Counted from the stretch's first letter, positions 1 to 10,447 are shown. The stretch: DNA of 44,450 bases from an uncultured bacterium (GCA_905480105.1 CAJQPC010000083.1:1-44450), one strand, 5' to 3'. The notes: a model not told the origin generated them from the sequence alone. Numbers and translations are program-made.

Positions 1-1
1 C

Positions 2-616
2 TTGATCGCGTTCATCGGTGCCAACCTGGGGGAGCAGGGGTGGGTGCAGTTGGCCGTTCTGGCCGATCGGCCGGTGCTCTCTGGCGTTTTGGCCTTTCTT
101 TTGGTGGATCTGACCCGCTACTGGGTTCATCGGGCGCACCACCGCGTGCCAATTCTCTGGCGCTTTCACCGTACCCACCACAGCTCTGAGCACATCAACG
201 CGACAAGTGGGCTCCGCATGCACGTTGTGGACATGGTGCAACTCACAATGATTCCTGTGCTGCTTTTTCGGGTGATCTTTGACTTTCATCTGCAGCCCGG
301 CGTGCTCGAAGCGGTGTTGCTGGTCGGCGTGGCGATGGACGGATTTCAGCACGCAAACCTTCGTTTTCCTTTGAGTCGTGGAGTCAATCGCGCTTGGAGT
401 GCGGTGTTTAACAATCCCGGATTCCACGCGTGGCATCACGTCCGCGACGGGCACGTCTGCGATGGAAATTACGGCCAGGCCCTGACGATCTGGGATCGCA
501 TCTTTGGCTCTGACGTTACCCAGGATGCTCCCCCCGAGCTTTACGGCTTGGATGGCCACAACGCTCTGGAGAACAGCCTGCTTGGTCTACACCTGCTTCG
601 ATCGCGAGAGCCTTAG
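2..616 (+). CDS. Fatty acid hydroxylase / sterol desaturase family protein (5' partial)
   Basis: This is a membrane di-iron oxygenase of the fatty acid hydroxylase (sterol desaturase) superfamily, which hydroxylates or desaturates lipid chains at the membrane. The visible part carries the histidine clusters that hold the iron pair: HRAHH, then HRTHH about 13 residues later, and HAWHH near the C-terminus. Hydrophobic stretches surround the first clusters. The reading frame is open to the window edge, and the N-terminal membrane helices normally found before the first cluster are short or missing, so the gene almost certainly begins upstream; the TTG at position 2 is not a credible start. It stops with TAG at 614-616. 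The substrate cannot be told from sequence. A flippase-like membrane protein follows in the same direction after a 36-base gap, so the two may be cotranscribed. Confidence 0.85.
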   Translation: MIAFIGANLGEQGWVQLAVLADRPVLSGVLAFLLVDLTRYWVHRAHHRVPILWRFHRTHHSSEHINATSGLRMHVVDMVQLTMIPVLLFRVIFDFHLQPGVLEAVLLVGVAMDGFQHANLRFPLSRGVNRAWSAVFNNPGFHAWHHVRDGHVCDGNYGQALTIWDRIFGSDVTQDAPPELYGLDGHNALENSLLGLHLLRSREP

Positions 617-622
617 ACGCCC

Positions 623-640
623 AAGACCTTCCAAGGTCTT
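623..640 (+). other. Short perfect inverted repeat between two genes
   Basis: The arms AAGACCTT and AAGGTCTT are separated by CC, and TT plus a G-run follow. It lies between the hydroxylase stop and the next start. The stem is short and there is no long T-run, so it may be a weak terminator, a processing site or chance. Confidence 0.3.
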
Positions 641-652
641 TTGGGGGTGGCG

Positions 653-1660
653 ATGAAATGGAAGATCGGCTTGGTCCTTGTGGTCACCACCTTGTGCCTT
701 GCCTGGGTGTTGCACGGCATCGAGTGGCCGCAGCTTCTCCAGGCTTTGGAGCAAGCGGAGCTGCTCCTGGTGCTACCAGTTTTTGGGGTCTACCTGATCA
801 ACCACTGCATCCGCTCCCTTCGGCTGCGCTTGCTTTTGGACCGTCCGGACATTCCCTTTCGGGAGATGTTTTCTATCACCACGGTCGGCTTTTTGGCGAT
901 CAACGTGGTGCCGCTGCGCCTGGGTGAGTTTGTGCGCCCCTATCTGCTCAAAGAGCGCCATCAGGTGGCCTTTGGGCGCTCCTTGGCGGCGATCGTGGTG
1001 GAGCGCTTGGTGGACCTAATCTGCCTGATGGTGCTGCTTCTCATGGTCGGGCTCTTCGTGGACATTCCCGAGACCGGGCTGATCATTCAAGGTGTAGACG
1101 TGGTCCGCGTCGGCCAGCAGGTCTTTGGGGTGAGCATCGCTGCGGGCTTGATTTTTTTAGTGGCGCTTGTGGCCATCGGTGAGCCGGTCATTCGCATGGT
1201 GGTTCGACTGATCCCGCTGCCAGCGCTCGCCGAGAAGATCGGCGGCTTTTTGGGTAGCTTCCACACTGGGTTGGTGGGCCTGCTCAAACGGCCCACCCAC
1301 GGGGCCTTAGTGGTGGTCATGAGCGGGTTGATGTGGACTGGAATTGTTGGCTGTACTTGGCTGGTGCTCTTCGCCTTCGAAGGGCTTCCCACCACATTTG
1401 GTGCGGCGCTGACCACTTGGACCCTTACGATCACCGGTATGACTCTGGTACCCACCCCTGGATTCTTCGGAAGCTACGAGGCATTTTGTGTGGCTGCCTT
1501 AGGCCTTTGGTCGGTGGATCGCAGCGTTGCAACGGCCTTTGCGGGTACGCTGCACCTGACCCAGTTTGGGTTTATTGTTGGGCTGGGGGTCGTCTTTTTG
1601 CTCATCGAGGGCATCAACCTCAAGGACGTGGTTGCCCGTAGTCGAGAGGAATTTTCCTAA
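653..1660 (+). CDS. Flippase-like integral membrane protein (LPG synthase TM region / UPF0104 family)
   Basis: This 335-residue protein has about eight hydrophobic segments and the layout of the lysylphosphatidylglycerol synthase transmembrane region family (UPF0104, AglD-like). The conserved features are RLRLLLD after the second helix, a segment with NVVPLRLGEFVRPYLL, VVERLVDL, and a C-terminal TPGFFGSYEA followed by further helices. Such proteins are thought to move or modify lipids or lipid-linked sugars in the inner membrane; the exact role is unknown. I prefer the ATG at 653 because GGGGGTGG lies just ahead of it; a TTG at 641 would add four residues. The neighbouring hydroxylase supports a lipid-related role, which is inference. 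A second member of the family lies at 19912-20946. Confidence 0.85.
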   Translation: MKWKIGLVLVVTTLCLAWVLHGIEWPQLLQALEQAELLLVLPVFGVYLINHCIRSLRLRLLLDRPDIPFREMFSITTVGFLAINVVPLRLGEFVRPYLLKERHQVAFGRSLAAIVVERLVDLICLMVLLLMVGLFVDIPETGLIIQGVDVVRVGQQVFGVSIAAGLIFLVALVAIGEPVIRMVVRLIPLPALAEKIGGFLGSFHTGLVGLLKRPTHGALVVVMSGLMWTGIVGCTWLVLFAFEGLPTTFGAALTTWTLTITGMTLVPTPGFFGSYEAFCVAALGLWSVDRSVATAFAGTLHLTQFGFIVGLGVVFLLIEGINLKDVVARSREEFS

Positions 1661-1706
1661 GACGATTTCTTCGATGTCCGTTCGGTCCAGAAGGACGGAG
1701 AGTTGA

Positions 1707-3320
1707 ATGAATGCCCCGATGCAACGCGTAGCGGACCGATTGGCCGCCGCCTTGATAGAGATTGGAGCGAAAGATATCTGGGGGATCCCAGGGGGGACCA
1801 TCAGCCCAGTGGTCGACGCCTGCAGAAGCGCAGGCCTTGGTGTTCAGACGTGTGTGAACGAGAACACTGCGGCCTACCTGGCCTCTGGGGTCTCTGCGAT
1901 GGGTGGGGTGGGCGTGGTCTACGTCACCTCCGGACCCGGCGCCCTAGGGGCCCTGGCGGCCATTGCCGCCGCTCACCAGGATGGCCACGCGCTGTTGGTC
2001 TTGGTTGGGGACATCAAGCGTGAGCAGCGTGGTCTGGGTGTGATCCAGGACCATTCCGAGGGGGGGCTGCGCATGCAGCAGGTCATGGGAGCCGTGGCCA
2101 AAGCGAGCTACCGAATCGAGCAGGCTCGGCATGCCGAACTCTTCATCAAGCGGGGATGGAAAGAGGCTTCCTCGGGGAATCCCGGGCCGGTAATCCTGGA
2201 GTGCCCCATGGATGTGCTCCTGGCGACCAGCTTCCAGCCCCGCCTGGACTTGGATCTGCCGGGTCCCGATTTGCGTGTGTCCAAGCTGGCGCTTCGCCGC
2301 TTCGCTGTAGTGGCAAAGGGCGACTGCGTGTTGGCGATAGGAGCAGGAGCGCTGACCCGGGGGGTGCGTGCCGAGCTTGTGCTCGCTGCTGCGGAGGCAC
2401 TGGACGCTCAAGTGGTCTGCGAGCCCGAGGCCAGGGGACTGTTGGACGAGCTCCACCCCCGCTACGCTGGACGGCTGGGCATAGGCGGGGCCGGCGAAGG
2501 TCTGCTTGCCATGCAGTCGGCTGGGAACGTGATCAGCCTGGGCTGCCGCTTTGACGACACCGTCACCGGTGGGTCAAGAGGTGGCTGGCGCCCTGGTGGA
2601 ATGTGGCTGCAGGTGGATGCGGACGTGCGGCGCCTGGGGCGCTCAGGTGGACCAGACTTAGCCTGGATGGGCTGTTCTCGTCAGGTCTTGGAGTTCCTGG
2701 CCGGTGACACCGTGCCCACCCCTTGGATGCGCGGGCCAAGGGAGCTTCCGGTGTGGGATCCCACCTGCCCTCGCAGCATCCTAAGTCACTTGCACGAGGG
2801 GCCTGGAAAGGAAGCTCAGAACTGGGTGAGTGACATTGGTAATCACTTCCTCTTCCTGGCGGAGTCCGCGCACTTCCGAGCCGGACAGCGTTTGCTGGTG
2901 AGCATGGGCTTGGGTGGAATGGGGTCCGGCATTGGAATGTCCCTGGGGGTCGCCCACCAGACGGGCCAGCGAACAGTGCTTGTTGTCGGGGATGGCGGCC
3001 TGCGCATGTTTGGGAACGAGCTGCTCACCGCTGCGCGACTTGGATTGCCCCTGACAGTGGTCGCAGTGGATGACCAGGGCTTAGGGATGGTGCGCCAGGG
3101 AACGAAGCAGATCTTTGGGGTCACTCCGAACTTCGACCAGGGGCCATGGCAGGCATGCTTGTGGGCCGAGTCGTTGGGCATTCCCGCCCGGCGTGTGGTC
3201 AGCGAACAGGACTTAGCCTGGGGCTTTGAAAAGGGACCGCGCTTTCTGCACTGCTGCATCGACCCAGGAGTCCAGGCACCCACCCCCCGGTTCAAGAGGA
3301 AAACAGTGGGCAGAGGATGA
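1707..3320 (+). CDS. ThDP-dependent enzyme, acetolactate synthase-like
   Basis: This 537-residue protein has the three-domain build of thiamine-diphosphate enzymes of the acetolactate synthase/pyruvate decarboxylase family. The N-terminal domain starts IWGIPGGTISPVVDA, and the cofactor-activating Glu is E52 in CVNENTAAYLASG. The middle domain follows. The C-terminal domain carries the ThDP motif start VVGDGG (GDG at 428-430). The motif normally ends in NN about 27 residues later, but here it reads VDDQGLGMVRQ with D455-D456, an unusual substitution of metal-binding Asn. The overall length matches the family. GGAG precedes the ATG by about seven bases. The last bases overlap the next gene as ATGA, so this enzyme and the nitroreductase are translationally coupled. 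Whether it is a true acetolactate synthase is doubtful: it is divergent, and I see no regulatory-subunit gene. It may be a 2-oxoacid decarboxylase or ligase in a specialised pathway. Confidence 0.85.
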   Translation: MNAPMQRVADRLAAALIEIGAKDIWGIPGGTISPVVDACRSAGLGVQTCVNENTAAYLASGVSAMGGVGVVYVTSGPGALGALAAIAAAHQDGHALLVLVGDIKREQRGLGVIQDHSEGGLRMQQVMGAVAKASYRIEQARHAELFIKRGWKEASSGNPGPVILECPMDVLLATSFQPRLDLDLPGPDLRVSKLALRRFAVVAKGDCVLAIGAGALTRGVRAELVLAAAEALDAQVVCEPEARGLLDELHPRYAGRLGIGGAGEGLLAMQSAGNVISLGCRFDDTVTGGSRGGWRPGGMWLQVDADVRRLGRSGGPDLAWMGCSRQVLEFLAGDTVPTPWMRGPRELPVWDPTCPRSILSHLHEGPGKEAQNWVSDIGNHFLFLAESAHFRAGQRLLVSMGLGGMGSGIGMSLGVAHQTGQRTVLVVGDGGLRMFGNELLTAARLGLPLTVVAVDDQGLGMVRQGTKQIFGVTPNFDQGPWQACLWAESLGIPARRVVSEQDLAWGFEKGPRFLHCCIDPGVQAPTPRFKRKTVGRG

Positions 3321-4012
3321 CGGAACCATTGGACTGGACGGGCCTGCTCCAGGGTCGGCGCTCGCATCGCAGCTTTCAAGACAGTGCTCCGACGCGCCAG
3401 GACATCGCAGCCCTCATCCAAGAGGCCCGCTGGGCGCCCTCTGGGGGCAACCGACAGCCTTGGGCGGTGACCGCGGTCTCGCCGGCGCGGACAAGGGCGC
3501 TCCTCGACCGCTGGCAGGATCGACTCTGGACCTGGGTGTTGCCCAGCTACGTCGGACTGCTGGCGGAGCGGCGCCCTGAGATGACCCAAGCCCAGCTGTG
3601 GGATTTTGCTCAGGAGAAGGTGGCCCAGGCCGGCTCGGTTTTGGGCTCGCCTTGGCTGCTCTTGGTGCACCAGGTCGGGGGTGGGGACCAGACCAGACAC
3701 CACTTAGACAACACCCCCGTAGACCGCCGGAGCCCGGACTTTGACACCCGCATTGAACGCGCGGTCAGCCTGACCGAGAATGTTGGCCGCTGTAGCGTGG
3801 GTATCTTCGCCCAGCACCTGCACCTGGGAGCGAGCGCCCGTGGCTGGGGAAGCTGCTTGCAGTGGCAGTGGGTGATGCTTCAGGAGGAGTTGCAGGCCGA
3901 AGGCGTCCTAACCCCAGGGCTCAGCTTGGCTTGTGGAGTCACGGTGGGCCACGCAGCAGAAGTACCGAGTACACCCGCTCGATCGCCGGTAAATGTGAGC
4001 TGGGTAGATTAG
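3317..4012 (+). CDS. Nitroreductase family flavoprotein
   Basis: This 231-residue protein belongs to the FMN-dependent nitroreductase family. The N-terminus has the FMN-phosphate-binding RRSHRSF and the signature ARWAPSGGNRQPWAV, and a later stretch around NVGRCSVGIFAQHLHLGA matches the family's helix over the flavin. The C-terminal GWGSCLQW is also typical. Members reduce nitro groups, quinones or enones with NAD(P)H, or act as dehydrogenases in biosynthesis. The start codon overlaps the stop of the ThDP enzyme (ATGA), so the products probably act on the same pathway. The stop TAG overlaps by four bases with the end of the convergent beta-helix gene. The substrate is unknown. Confidence 0.85.
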   Translation: MTEPLDWTGLLQGRRSHRSFQDSAPTRQDIAALIQEARWAPSGGNRQPWAVTAVSPARTRALLDRWQDRLWTWVLPSYVGLLAERRPEMTQAQLWDFAQEKVAQAGSVLGSPWLLLVHQVGGGDQTRHHLDNTPVDRRSPDFDTRIERAVSLTENVGRCSVGIFAQHLHLGASARGWGSCLQWQWVMLQEELQAEGVLTPGLSLACGVTVGHAAEVPSTPARSPVNVSWVD

Positions 4013-5199
4013 CTTCTGGGTGCACCCGAACTCTGCCTACGCCGCAGCAGCACAATGCTTCCAACAAGCAAGAGCCAGTGGCTGCCATAGGTCGTTGACG
4101 TGCTGGTGCAGGTACAGTCGCTAGCGACAGGGCCGACAACGCTGTCGGAGTCCGTGCCGCTATTCCCGCTGTCGCCACTGTTCCCGCTGTCGCCACTGTC
4201 CTTTGGCTCGCCGATGCCATAGGCGCCCACATCCGGTGCGCCATCGTCCCAGCGCGCTCGGGTTCCGCCTGGGATGTATTCCAGGCTAGGAATGAGCTGG
4301 GAGAAGGGGGCCTGGATTGGGGAACCGCTGTCGACCGCGGTGGCCCAGGAGGAGAGCTGGTAGTCGTAGGCCAAGCGGTCCATGAGCTCAGATCCGTCCT
4401 CCACCTGCAGGTCCCCCAGGCTGTCGAGATTCGGGTCGCTGCTGGTCTCCAAGGGGATGCCGGTTCCGATGAAGAGCTTGTTGCGCATGACCACTTTGGT
4501 GGCGCCCTTGGTGCGCACAAAAGCGGGGGTGTTGTGCTTGTCGTTCACGAAGGTGTTGTGGGCGAGCAGCAGCACCATCTCGGGGTTCTTACCCTCCGCT
4601 CCATAGCGTAGGAGCGTACCGGAGTTCTCAGCGTTTGAACCCTGCGGAATCAGGTTGCCCACCACCTCGCTGTAGCCGCCTTCCGGCAAGTCGATGGTGT
4701 AGGACGCCCGGCCGTCGTCCTGGTCGCTCAGGAAGTTGTAGCGGATGAAGTGGTTGCGGCAGCGGCTCTTGACTTGGTGACCACTCTTGGTCCCGATGCT
4801 GAGGTTGCCCCGGAACACAAAGGTCTCACACCGGTCCGAGCCAATGTAGACGTTGTGAGCGTAACCGACCCTTTGCTGTGCGTTGTGACCGAAGACGGAG
4901 TGGGTCACGCTCACCGTGAAGTCCTAAGTACCGCCGGCCAAGAGCCCGTTCTGGTTCTCGGTAAATACGCAGTTGTTCACGGTGAGCGCGCTCCCCTGCA
5001 TGCGGATCCCAGCGCCATTGCCGCCCTCGCTTTCTGGAATGCGGGCGCACTCGAAGTGCAGTCCGTCGATCTCCCCTGGGTCCACCTCAATGACATCCCC
5101 CGGCGACGAGGCCAGTACAGCGTCCGAAACGCGCGTGTAGGCCCAGTCTGTGCCGACCCGGAGGGTAGCGCCTTGGGCAAGGGCGGCGAGCAGCAGCAT
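4009..5199 (-). pseudogene. Secreted right-handed beta-helix protein with MYXO-CTERM-like tail, interrupted by an in-frame TAG
   Basis: Read from ATG 5199, the product begins MLLLAALAQGATLRVG, a signal peptide. It continues as a parallel beta-helix protein with short Asn/Gly-rich turns such as SALTVNNCVFTENQNGLLAG. An in-frame TAG at 4926-4924 stops it after 91 residues. In the same frame, without any shift, the helix goes on (VSVTHSVFGHN, AHNVYIGS, LAHNTFVND) for about 300 residues. It ends in a low-complexity DSGDSGNSG linker, a Cys pair, the hydrophobic WLLLVGSIVLL and RRRQ, a MYXO-CTERM-like sorting signal. GGAG lies seven bases before ATG 5199, supporting that start. The TAG could be a nonsense mutation or a sequencing error. 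Reinitiation at GTG 4914, which has AGGA about seven bases ahead, is possible but would make a protein without a signal peptide. The function is probably a surface protein or carbohydrate-binding protein. Confidence 0.75.
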
Positions 5200-5254
5200 C
5201 TCAGGGCTCCATTTAAGCCCCAGGATAGCTCTGCTCGACCGCTCGAGAGCTGCC

Positions 5255-8200
5255 TCAGCGCTTGCGTCGCCGAACCAGCAGGGTCAGGCCCGCGAGTACG
5301 CCCAGCCACAAGGCACCCGGGCTCGCTGGGCTGCTGGAGCAGGTCATTCCACCACCGCCGCTGTACTGGAAGGGAGTGACCCAGTCGGGGTTGTCGTCGC
5401 TGGGGTCCAACGGGTCAGTGCCAGCCTCGACCTCGTCTCCGTCCTGTACACCCCCGTCGTCGGTGTCTGCGTCGTTGGGGTCGGTCTGGTAGGTGTCGAC
5501 TTCCTCGCCGTCCAACAGCCCATCATCATCCGAGTCGGGGTTGTTGGGATCGGTGGCAGTCTCGTTGACCTCGCGTCCGTCCAACAGCCCATCTTCGTCC
5601 GAGTCGGGGTTGTTGGGATCGGTCTCGGTGTCATTGACCTCGGTGCCGTCGTCCAGCCCATCGGAGTCCGAGTCGGGGTTGTTCGGATCGGTCCCCGTGT
5701 CATTGACCTCGGTGCTGTCGTCCAGGCCGTCTCCGTCGCTGTCCGGGTTCAGGGGGTCAGTCTCGGTCTCGTTGACTTCGGTACCATCGCCCAGGCCGTC
5801 GTCATCGCTGTCCTCGTCGACGGGATCCGTGCCCAAATCCTTGACCTCTTCGCCGTCGCTCAGGCCGTCTCCGTCGGTGTCCGGGTTGTTGGGGTCGGTG
5901 CCGTAGATGTCGGTCTCGGAGATGTCGGTCAGGCCGTCGCCATCGGAATCCAGCTGGTCATCTGGGCCGTAGAGGGGGTCGGTGCCGTCGAAGTCGACCT
6001 CGTCGCCGTCCTCGCGTCCGCCGTCGTCGGTGTCCGCGTCGTTGGGATCGGTGTCGTAGACTTTCACCTCGCGGCCATCGATCAGGCGGTCGTCGTCCGA
6101 GTCCTCGTCCAAGGGGTCGGTGCCCCAGAGCAGGACCTCTTCGCCGTCGTCCAAGCCGTCGTCGTCGCTGTCCCGGTCCAAGGGGTCGGTGCCGGTGCTG
6201 TTGACCTCTTCCTCGTCGCTCAGGCCGTCGCCGTCGCTGTCACTGGACCACGGGTTGGTGCCGGTGTCGTTGACTTCGACATCGTCCGTCAGACCATCGC
6301 CGTCCGAGTCCGCGTTGTTGGGATCGGTACCGTAGATGTTGACCTCGTCGCCGTCGCTCAGGCCGTCTCCGTCGGTGTCTGCCACGTCTGGGTCCGAGCC
6401 GATGGCTGCCTCGGCCTGGTTGCTCACACCGTCGCCATCACGGTCACCGGAGATCTTGTCGTCCAGTGGGCTGCCCAGAGGGTCCCGGCCGCGCCGTAGC
6501 TCAGCCCCGTCTTGCTCTCCGCCGTTGTCGGTGTCCTCGTTTCTCGCGTTTGTGCCGTAGGTGAGGACTTCGTCCGTGTCGCTCAGCCCGTCGTCATCGG
6601 TGTCGGGGTCCAGCGGCTCGGTGTCGTAGGTCACGGCCTCCTCGTAGTCGTTCAGACCGTCCCCATCGCTGTCGGCGTTCAGGGGATCCGAGGCGTAGGT
6701 GTGCAGCTCGGTGGCGTCGTCCAGACCGTCGCCGTCGCTGTCCGCCAGGTTGGGATCGGTACCGTGGACCGCCACTTCTACGCCGTCTTGGAGCCCATCG
6801 TCGTCGGAGTCGTTGTCGAGGGGGTCGGTCGCATAGTCATTGATCTCCTCCCCGTCGCTCAGGCCGTCGTTGTCGGAATCCGGGTCGAAGGGATCGGTGC
6901 CATACAAGGCCACTTCGTCGCCATCGTCAATCCCGTCGCCATCGGTGTCCGCGACGCTGGGGTCTGTGCCGTAGGCCAGCTCTTCATCGTCGGTCAGGCC
7001 GTCGCCATCCGTGTCGGTGCTGTCGGCTGCGTCGTCGGAGCCATCGTTTGGATCGGTGCCCAAGGCGACCTCGGCTCCGTCGTTCACGCCGCCGTCATCG
7101 GAGTCTGCGTCCAGGGGGTCGGTGCCGGTTGTGTTGACTTCCTCGCCGTCCTTCAGGCCGTCGTCATCGCTGTCGCGGTCCAGGGGGTCGGTGCCGGTTG
7201 TGTTGACCTCTTCGCCGTCCTCCAAGCCGTCGTTGTCGGTGTCCACGTTGAGTGGATCGCTGCTGTAAATAAGCCCTTCATCACCATCGGAGAGCCCATC
7301 ACCGTCGGTGTCGGCCACGTTGGGGTCGGTGCCCCAAGTGTTCACTTCCTGGGCATCGTTCAGGCCGTCATCGTCGGAGTCGGCGTCCAGGGGGTCGGTG
7401 GCGGTGTCGTTGACCTCGGCGCCGTCCTTTAGGCCATCGTCGTCGGAGTCGGTGTCCAGGGGGTCGGTGCCGTAGGTGTTGATCTCGTCCCCGTCATCCA
7501 GTCCGTCTCCGTCTGAGTCTGCGTTCAGAGGGTCCGTGCCCGCATCCAGCTCTTCGGCGTCGGAGAGACCATCTCCATCCGCGTCGTCGTCCACTGCCGG
7601 GTCTGTGCCAATGGCGATCTCGATGCCATCGTCGATGCCGTCGTCGTCGGAGTCAGAGTCGAAGGGATCCGAGCCGTCGCTGACCTCGTCAGCGTCGGAG
7701 ATGCCGTCTCCATCGCTGTCTTCGTCCAGATAGTTGGGGATGCCGTCCCCATCTTCGTCGTCGTTGGTGGGATCGCCGTCGCCGTTGGTGTCCTCGTCAG
7801 TGGTGTCAATCCCGTCGCCGTCGTCGTCCACGTCCAAGTAGTCGGGGGTGCCGTCGCCGTCGGAGTCGTCGTTGGTGGGATCGCCGTCGCCGTCAATGTC
7901 CTCGTCCAGGGTGTCTAGACCGTCCCCGTCATCGTCGGGATCCAGGTAGTCGACGGTGCCGTCTGCGTCGGTGTCGTCGTTGCTCCAGTCGCCGTCTCCG
8001 TCCACATCCTCGTCCGCGGTGGGTACGCCGTCTCCGTCGTCATCGGGGTCCAGGTGGTTGGTGTCCCCATCGCCGTCGGTGTCCTCGTCCAGCACGTCGC
8101 CGTCGCCGTCCACGTCTTCGTCGATGGTGAGCAGGCCGTCGCCGTCATCGTCGGTGTCCAGGTAGTTGGGCGTGCCATCGCCATCGGTGTCCTGGTTCTC

Positions 8201-10273
8201 AGGCACGCCGTCTCCGTCCTGCTCCGAGCGGGTCTTGATGCCATCGTTGTCGTCGTCGGTATCCAGGTAGTCGGGGGTGCCGTCGCCGTCGGTGTCGTCG
8301 TTGGTGGGATCGCCATCGCCGTCCACGTCTTCGTCGATCGTCAGCACCCGGTCATCGTCGTCGTCGGTGTCCAGGTAGTCGGGGGTGCCGTCGGAGTCGG
8401 AGTCCTGGTCCTGTGGGTCCGTGGTGGAGCCGTAGATCTCGTCTTCGGTGGGTACGCCGTCGTTGTCGTCGTCGGTATCCAGGTAGTCCACGATGCCGTC
8501 ACCGTCGGAGTCGTCGTTTGTTGGATCTCCGTCTACGTCGATGTCCTCGTCTTCCGTGAGCACGCTGTCGTTGTCGTCGTCGGTGTCTAGGTAGTTGGGC
8601 GTGCCGTCGCCGTCGGAGTCGTCGTTGCTGGGGTCTCCGTCGCCGTCCAGGTCCTCATCCAGATTGGAGATGCCGTCCCCATCGTCGTCGCACTCGAAGA
8701 ACACGCAGATGTCAAAGTCGGCGGCATCGGGCGAGGTCAGCTCTCCGCCTTCGCCTCCAGAGGTGGCGCCGTTGGCGGGGAACTCGGTCAAGGAGGGGCT
8801 GTCGGTCACGCCGTTCTCGCCGCCGTCTATCGCAGGGCTCAGGCTGCTCGCGCTGGGAAGAGCGACCACGCCGCCGCCGCCGCCGCCGCCAGGACCCTCG
8901 GCTTCAATGCTGGAGATCCACTGCAGGCCGCCGCTTCCTCCGGCTGCGGACAGGCTCACGTTGCTTACGTCATCCGCGACCAGGAACAGAGTGCCGCCAG
9001 CACCACCTCCGCCAGGGCCATCCCGGCCCACTCGGGCGCTGCTTGTGGATGCATCTCCACCAGCGGCGCCGTCTGCGTTCATGTCTCCGTTGCCTTTGAT
9101 TTTCCCGCTAACCAGGGCCATCACCAGGCCTCCGCCAGCGCCTCCGGATCCCCCCTCGTCGTTGTTGCCGTCTCCGGCGCCGCCGCCGCCGCCCAAGTAG
9201 GCGGTGCTCGAGGACTGGGTCAGAGGGCGTCCGCCCAAGCCGCCGACCTCGCTGCGCCGGTTCCCATTCCAGTCGCTGTCTCCGGGGGCCACGCTGGTGG
9301 CGTCTTCGTCAGCGTAGCTGAAGCTGTAGCCGCCGCGCCCGCCGCCGGAGCTGTTGGCTGCGGTGCTGGTCGGATCCAGGGACCACGCAGCATGGCTGTC
9401 CATCACGCCCTGACCGGTCCAGGTGTTCCCGTTGTCCCCGTTGGCGCCGCCGCCGCCGCCTCCGTTGTGGGCGTTTCCACCACCGCCGCCGTTGACCGCT
9501 GCGCCACGTCCGTACAGGGCCGAGAGAGTGCTGTACTCGCTCTGCCAGCCGCCGATGCCCTCGCCCTTCATGCCGCCATCGGCCTGGTCGCTGCTTAGGT
9601 AGTCCGTCCAATTTGTGCTGGAGTCGCCGGAGTCGTTGTCGACTTCGCCGCCCCGAAAGCCCAGACCGCTCACATCGACTGCGCCGTTGACTTTTAGGTC
9701 ACCCAGAACAGACAGGGCCACGATGCCCCCTGTGCTGCCGTCCCACGCATCGGCCGTGACTGTGCCCGCGTTGCGCACGATGAGCCCTTCGTACTGGGGA
9801 ACGCGCACAACTTGGGTGTGGCCCGCAGTGCTGTAGCTGTTGGCCAACCCAGTAAAGCTGCTGTCTGTCTCCAATGTAATGGTGTCACCGGAGACAGATG
9901 CAACCCGAACCAGTTCGTACTGTCCAGCGCCGTTTGTGGCGCTCAGGGTGCCGAAGCTGGCTGCATTGGTGGTTGTGAAGTCCGCGCCCTGCATCTGGAT
10001 CACAAGCAGAAGCGTGCCCTGGTCGATGCTGTTTTGAGCGAACGTCCCAGACGTGCGCTCGTCCAGGTCCCCGATATCGGTCACGCTCAGAGTGCTTGCT
10101 CCTGCTGCCACATCCAAGGCCAGTTCCGCGTATTCATTGAGAACAACCTCGCTGGTCACGACCACGCTGCTGCCGTCGCTCACGCCGGCGGCGAAGGCAG
10201 AAGAGGACAAACCGCATAGGGCGAGCAGACCAAGGCCTCGCGTGAAGGGCTTTACTCGCGGCGGCAAATGCAT
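5255..10273 (-). CDS. Giant secreted TSP3-repeat surface protein with MYXO-CTERM-like anchor
   Basis: The product is about 1,670 residues. It has four zones. A signal peptide ([17 protein letters not shown]) is followed by a roughly 500-residue globular and Gly-rich zone with runs such as [15 protein letters not shown]. Then come about nine copies of a 36-residue Asp-rich unit ([17 protein letters not shown]) and about 32 copies of a 23-residue unit ([20 protein letters not shown]). It ends in a Cys-containing linker, a hydrophobic helix ([11 protein letters not shown]) and RRRKR. The DxDxDGxxD loops are classic calcium sites of thrombospondin type 3 repeats, so the protein is expected to be a rigid calcium-loaded stalk on the cell surface, perhaps an adhesin. 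I chose ATG 10273 because GGAG precedes it by eight bases; ATG 10294 in the same frame has no clear ribosome site and would add seven residues. The binding partner is unknown. Confidence 0.9.
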   Translation of the reverse strand: MHLPPRVKPFTRGLGLLALCGLSSSAFAAGVSDGSSVVVTSEVVLNEYAELALDVAAGASTLSVTDIGDLDERTSGTFAQNSIDQGTLLLVIQMQGADFTTTNAASFGTLSATNGAGQYELVRVASVSGDTITLETDSSFTGLANSYSTAGHTQVVRVPQYEGLIVRNAGTVTADAWDGSTGGIVALSVLGDLKVNGAVDVSGLGFRGGEVDNDSGDSSTNWTDYLSSDQADGGMKGEGIGGWQSEYSTLSALYGRGAAVNGGGGGNAHNGGGGGGANGDNGNTWTGQGVMDSHAAWSLDPTSTAANSSGGGRGGYSFSYADEDATSVAPGDSDWNGNRRSEVGGLGGRPLTQSSSTAYLGGGGGAGDGNNDEGGSGGAGGGLVMALVSGKIKGNGDMNADGAAGGDASTSSARVGRDGPGGGGAGGTLFLVADDVSNVSLSAAGGSGGLQWISSIEAEGPGGGGGGGVVALPSASSLSPAIDGGENGVTDSPSLTEFPANGATSGGEGGELTSPDAADFDICVFFECDDDGDGISNLDEDLDGDGDPSNDDSDGDGTPNYLDTDDDNDSVLTEDEDIDVDGDPTNDDSDGDGIVDYLDTDDDNDGVPTEDEIYGSTTDPQDQDSDSDGTPDYLDTDDDDDRVLTIDEDVDGDGDPTNDDTDGDGTPDYLDTDDDNDGIKTRSEQDGDGVPENQDTDGDGTPNYLDTDDDGDGLLTIDEDVDGDGDVLDEDTDGDGDTNHLDPDDDGDGVPTADEDVDGDGDWSNDDTDADGTVDYLDPDDDGDGLDTLDEDIDGDGDPTNDDSDGDGTPDYLDVDDDGDGIDTTDEDTNGDGDPTNDDEDGDGIPNYLDEDSDGDGISDADEVSDGSDPFDSDSDDDGIDDGIEIAIGTDPAVDDDADGDGLSDAEELDAGTDPLNADSDGDGLDDGDEINTYGTDPLDTDSDDDGLKDGAEVNDTATDPLDADSDDDGLNDAQEVNTWGTDPNVADTDGDGLSDGDEGLIYSSDPLNVDTDNDGLEDGEEVNTTGTDPLDRDSDDDGLKDGEEVNTTGTDPLDADSDDGGVNDGAEVALGTDPNDGSDDAADSTDTDGDGLTDDEELAYGTDPSVADTDGDGIDDGDEVALYGTDPFDPDSDNDGLSDGEEINDYATDPLDNDSDDDGLQDGVEVAVHGTDPNLADSDGDGLDDATELHTYASDPLNADSDGDGLNDYEEAVTYDTEPLDPDTDDDGLSDTDEVLTYGTNARNEDTDNGGEQDGAELRRGRDPLGSPLDDKISGDRDGDGVSNQAEAAIGSDPDVADTDGDGLSDGDEVNIYGTDPNNADSDGDGLTDDVEVNDTGTNPWSSDSDGDGLSDEEEVNSTGTDPLDRDSDDDGLDDGEEVLLWGTDPLDEDSDDDRLIDGREVKVYDTDPNDADTDDGGREDGDEVDFDGTDPLYGPDDQLDSDGDGLTDISETDIYGTDPNNPDTDGDGLSDGEEVKDLGTDPVDEDSDDDGLGDGTEVNETETDPLNPDSDGDGLDDSTEVNDTGTDPNNPDSDSDGLDDGTEVNDTETDPNNPDSDEDGLLDGREVNETATDPNNPDSDDDGLLDGEEVDTYQTDPNDADTDDGGVQDGDEVEAGTDPLDPSDDNPDWVTPFQYSGGGGMTCSSSPASPGALWLGVLAGLTLLVRRRKR
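5390..8695 (-). repeat. Tandem TSP3 coding repeats, two unit lengths
   Basis: Within the giant protein, 5390 to about 7700 encodes roughly 32 units of about 69 bases, and about 7700-8695 encodes roughly nine units of about 108 bases. The 69-base units fall into blocks of 9, 8, 7 and 8, each closed by a variant unit with D-x-GG near 7090, 6525, 6025 and 5455. Copies differ in wording, so the array is old rather than freshly amplified. Confidence 0.9.
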
Positions 10274-10447
10274 TTGGAGGCTCCGGTTGCTCATGTAGAG
10301 CAGGGTAGCTCAAGTTGGTGCGCCTGCGGAGTCTATTAGAGAGTGCTGTCAACGGCTCACGTGCCCGCAGGCTCAGAGTGGCCGAAATGTCGCATGGATA
10401 GGGTCTCAACCAAGCCCTTGGTGCGGTTCCAGGCAAGCATTTCCTTC

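Noticed and set aside
5150..8590. Long open frames on the plus strand opposite the giant TSP3 protein, with Val/Gly-rich translations.
   Set aside because: They mirror the Asp-rich repeats on the other strand; the text is low complexity and there are no ribosome sites or family matches.
5390..8695. CRISPR array or satellite DNA.
   Set aside because: The repeats have no spacers, differ in wording and keep one reading frame with calcium-binding motifs.
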